A stretch of 9,723 nucleotides of DNA, from assembly GCA_002340925.1 (NCBI GenBank), contig DDMR01000017.1, forward strand, positions 31,241 through 40,963, read 5' to 3'. The notes beneath the pieces were generated by a model that searched no databases, had not been told where the DNA came from, and worked only from the letters and a program-made list of their open reading frames with translations. Both the position numbers and the translations under genes were made by a program. Positions 8,616-9,723 of the stretch are shown here, piece after piece. The stretch's first letter is position 1. Every line of letters starts with the position of its first letter. This stretch comes from Actinobacteria bacterium UBA2541. GTDB taxonomy: Bacteria > Actinomycetota > Actinomycetes > Nanopelagicales > Nanopelagicaceae.

Positions 8616-9466
8616 TGGGAATCAACAGCAGCGCTAAACAGGTTCTTGCCGAAATAGTCAGCAATAAAAAGGTTGGCGCTTATCACCACATGGTCTTTGC
8701 GGTCGGTGATTTGGCTAATTCTTCGAAGCCTGGAAATTTTGTTGCGATATCGGTAGGTGGCGAGTCTAGCCAGTTAGTTTTGCGGAGAGCCTTTGCTATC
8801 TACCGAACCTTTGATCGTGGCCAGAGCGTTGGCTTGTTGGAAATTGTTGTTGCACCGCATGGTGCAGGTAGCACTTGGTTAGCTAATCAACAACCAGGTT
8901 CAAAGATTGATTTAATTGCGCCACTTGGAACTGCATTCGGAATTCCAACAGAACCAGTCCGAGCGCTCTTAGTCGGTGGCGGCTACGGAAGTGCCCCACT
9001 CTTTGGGCTTTCAGAAGTCCTGAAGAATCGTGGTTGTCGCGTAGATATGGTTCTTGGTGCGAGCACTGCGATGAAAATATATGCACCGTTAGATGGGAAG
9101 CGTTCTGTCAGTAGCTTAACGATAACAACCGAAGATGGTTCGACCGGAAAAACTGGAAAAGTTACCGATGCAATGCGTGAAATTATTGAGGCAAATGAGA
9201 TCGACATTATTTATTCGTGTGGACCGATGGGAATGCTAGAAGCGATCAATGACATTGCTGAAGAATTTAATCTGATGCATCAATGTTCAATCGAAGAATC
9301 GATGGCCTGCGGTATTGGTGTTTGCATGACCTGCGTTCTTCCCATTAAAGGCGAGGATGGGGTTATTCGAATGCTCCGCTCATGTATAGATGGTCCGGTA
9401 GTTGCTGGAGAGAACGTGATCTGGAAGGCCAAGCGCACAATTCCTGAAGGAACATGGGGCGCCTAA
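8612..9466 (+). CDS. pyrK: Dihydroorotate dehydrogenase B, electron-transfer subunit (FAD, 2Fe-2S)
   Basis: PyrK takes electrons from the FMN of PyrD through a 2Fe-2S cluster and FAD to NAD+, making class 1B dihydroorotate oxidation NAD-linked and cytosolic. The product is 284 residues from ATG 8612, in the family range of about 250-290. The FAD domain motif RRAFAIYR is at 58-65, followed by [13 protein letters not shown]. The NAD domain has [12 protein letters not shown] (119-130) and [12 protein letters not shown] (201-212). The cluster cysteines are C233, C238, C241 and C258 (C-X4-C-X2-C-X16-C), the PyrK arrangement. The frame is open upstream to TTG 8579, but ATG 8612 forms a standard ATGA overlap with the carB stop; ATG 8615 is also possible. 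The flavin motif is usually RRPFSI, so A-F-A here loses the common Pro and Ser. PyrD follows after 2 nt, confirming the pairing. Confidence 0.95.
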   Translation: MMGINSSAKQVLAEIVSNKKVGAYHHMVFAVGDLANSSKPGNFVAISVGGESSQLVLRRAFAIYRTFDRGQSVGLLEIVVAPHGAGSTWLANQQPGSKIDLIAPLGTAFGIPTEPVRALLVGGGYGSAPLFGLSEVLKNRGCRVDMVLGASTAMKIYAPLDGKRSVSSLTITTEDGSTGKTGKVTDAMREIIEANEIDIIYSCGPMGMLEAINDIAEEFNLMHQCSIEESMACGIGVCMTCVLPIKGEDGVIRMLRSCIDGPVVAGENVIWKAKRTIPEGTWGA

Positions 9467-9468
9467 TA

Positions 9469-9723
9469 ATGTTTAACTACCAAACAACTTTGGGACAGGC
9501 CGAATTCGAGAATCCAATATTTACTGCAAGCGGATGTGCGGGATCTGGTAAAGAGTTAAGTCAATTCTTCGAACTCAGCCAACTCGGCGCTGTCGTCACC
9601 AAATCCATTATGTTAAAAGCTAGATCAGGTCGAGCAACTCCAAGAATGGCAGAGACGCCAAGTGGCATGCTCAATTCAATTGGTTTGCAGGGTCCTGGAA
9701 TTGATCTTTTTCTAGAAAATGAT
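9469..9723 (+). CDS. pyrD: Dihydroorotate dehydrogenase, catalytic subunit, class 1B type (5' part, runs off the window)
   Basis: PyrD carries FMN and oxidises dihydroorotate to orotate. Only the first 85 codons are present; the frame is still open at the last base. The translation starts MFNYQTTLGQAEFENPIFTA, then ASGCAGSGKE (23-32), VVTKSIMLKARSGRATPR (42-59) and ETPSGMLNSIGLQGPG (62-77). These are hallmarks of class 1 enzymes: K45 contacts FMN and substrate, and GMLNSIGLQ binds the orotate side. There is no N-terminal membrane-anchoring extension as in quinone-dependent class 2 PyrD. The pyrK gene 2 nt upstream makes class 1B the clear choice. The catalytic-base residue (Cys in class 1) lies beyond the window. 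The ATG at 9469-9471 is the only sensible start; no strong Shine-Dalgarno sequence is seen, so coupling to pyrK is likely. Confidence 0.95.
   Translation, partial: MFNYQTTLGQAEFENPIFTASGCAGSGKELSQFFELSQLGAVVTKSIMLKARSGRATPRMAETPSGMLNSIGLQGPGIDLFLEND

Noticed and set aside
1..9723. A mobile element, phage, CRISPR or defence system
   Set aside because: All long frames are core pyrimidine, translation or transcription genes in conserved order; no transposase, integrase, direct-repeat array or tRNA-flanked island was seen.

Overview
This window is a compact stretch of an actinobacterial chromosome. It carries the de novo pyrimidine (UMP) operon and the three genes that conventionally sit beside it. 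The order is efp (3' part), nusB, a bldD-like regulator on the opposite strand, then pyrR-pyrB-pyrC-carA-carB-pyrK-pyrD (5' part). From memory, efp-nusB-bldD-pyrR-pyrB is the order in Streptomyces coelicolor, so this is vertically inherited core synteny and not an accessory island. Base composition looks to be in the mid-40s % GC by eye, intergenic space is almost absent, and the genes are of minimal length. This fits a streamlined low-GC actinobacterium such as the freshwater acI / Nanopelagicales group. The lineage call is an inference.

Layout: positions 1-815 hold the end of elongation factor P and, overlapping its stop codon, the antitermination factor NusB. Positions 840-1325 (minus strand) encode a BldD-type XRE regulator, convergent with nusB. 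It keeps a c-di-GMP-binding signature of the form RxD-X8-RxxD. The only substantial non-coding stretch is 1326-1449 (124 bp), between the divergent bldD and pyrR. It holds a leaderless-type -10 box for bldD, a candidate -10 box for the pyr operon, and a PyrR-binding RNA hairpin whose basal strand pairs with the pyrR Shine-Dalgarno sequence.

From 1450 to the right edge all genes lie on the plus strand and abut or overlap, with a largest gap of 2 nt, so they almost certainly form one operon. CarA and CarB make carbamoyl phosphate; PyrB condenses it with aspartate; PyrC closes the ring to dihydroorotate; PyrK and PyrD (class 1B, NAD-linked) oxidise this to orotate. PyrR senses uridine nucleotides and is expected to repress translation through the leader hairpin. 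pyrE and pyrF are not in the window.

I found no mobile element, CRISPR array, tRNA/rRNA gene, defence system or unexplained large ORF. The points worth attention are the Shine-Dalgarno-sequestering PyrR leader, the BldD homologue with a retained second-messenger motif, and the replacement or loss of parts seen in other actinobacterial pyr operons.
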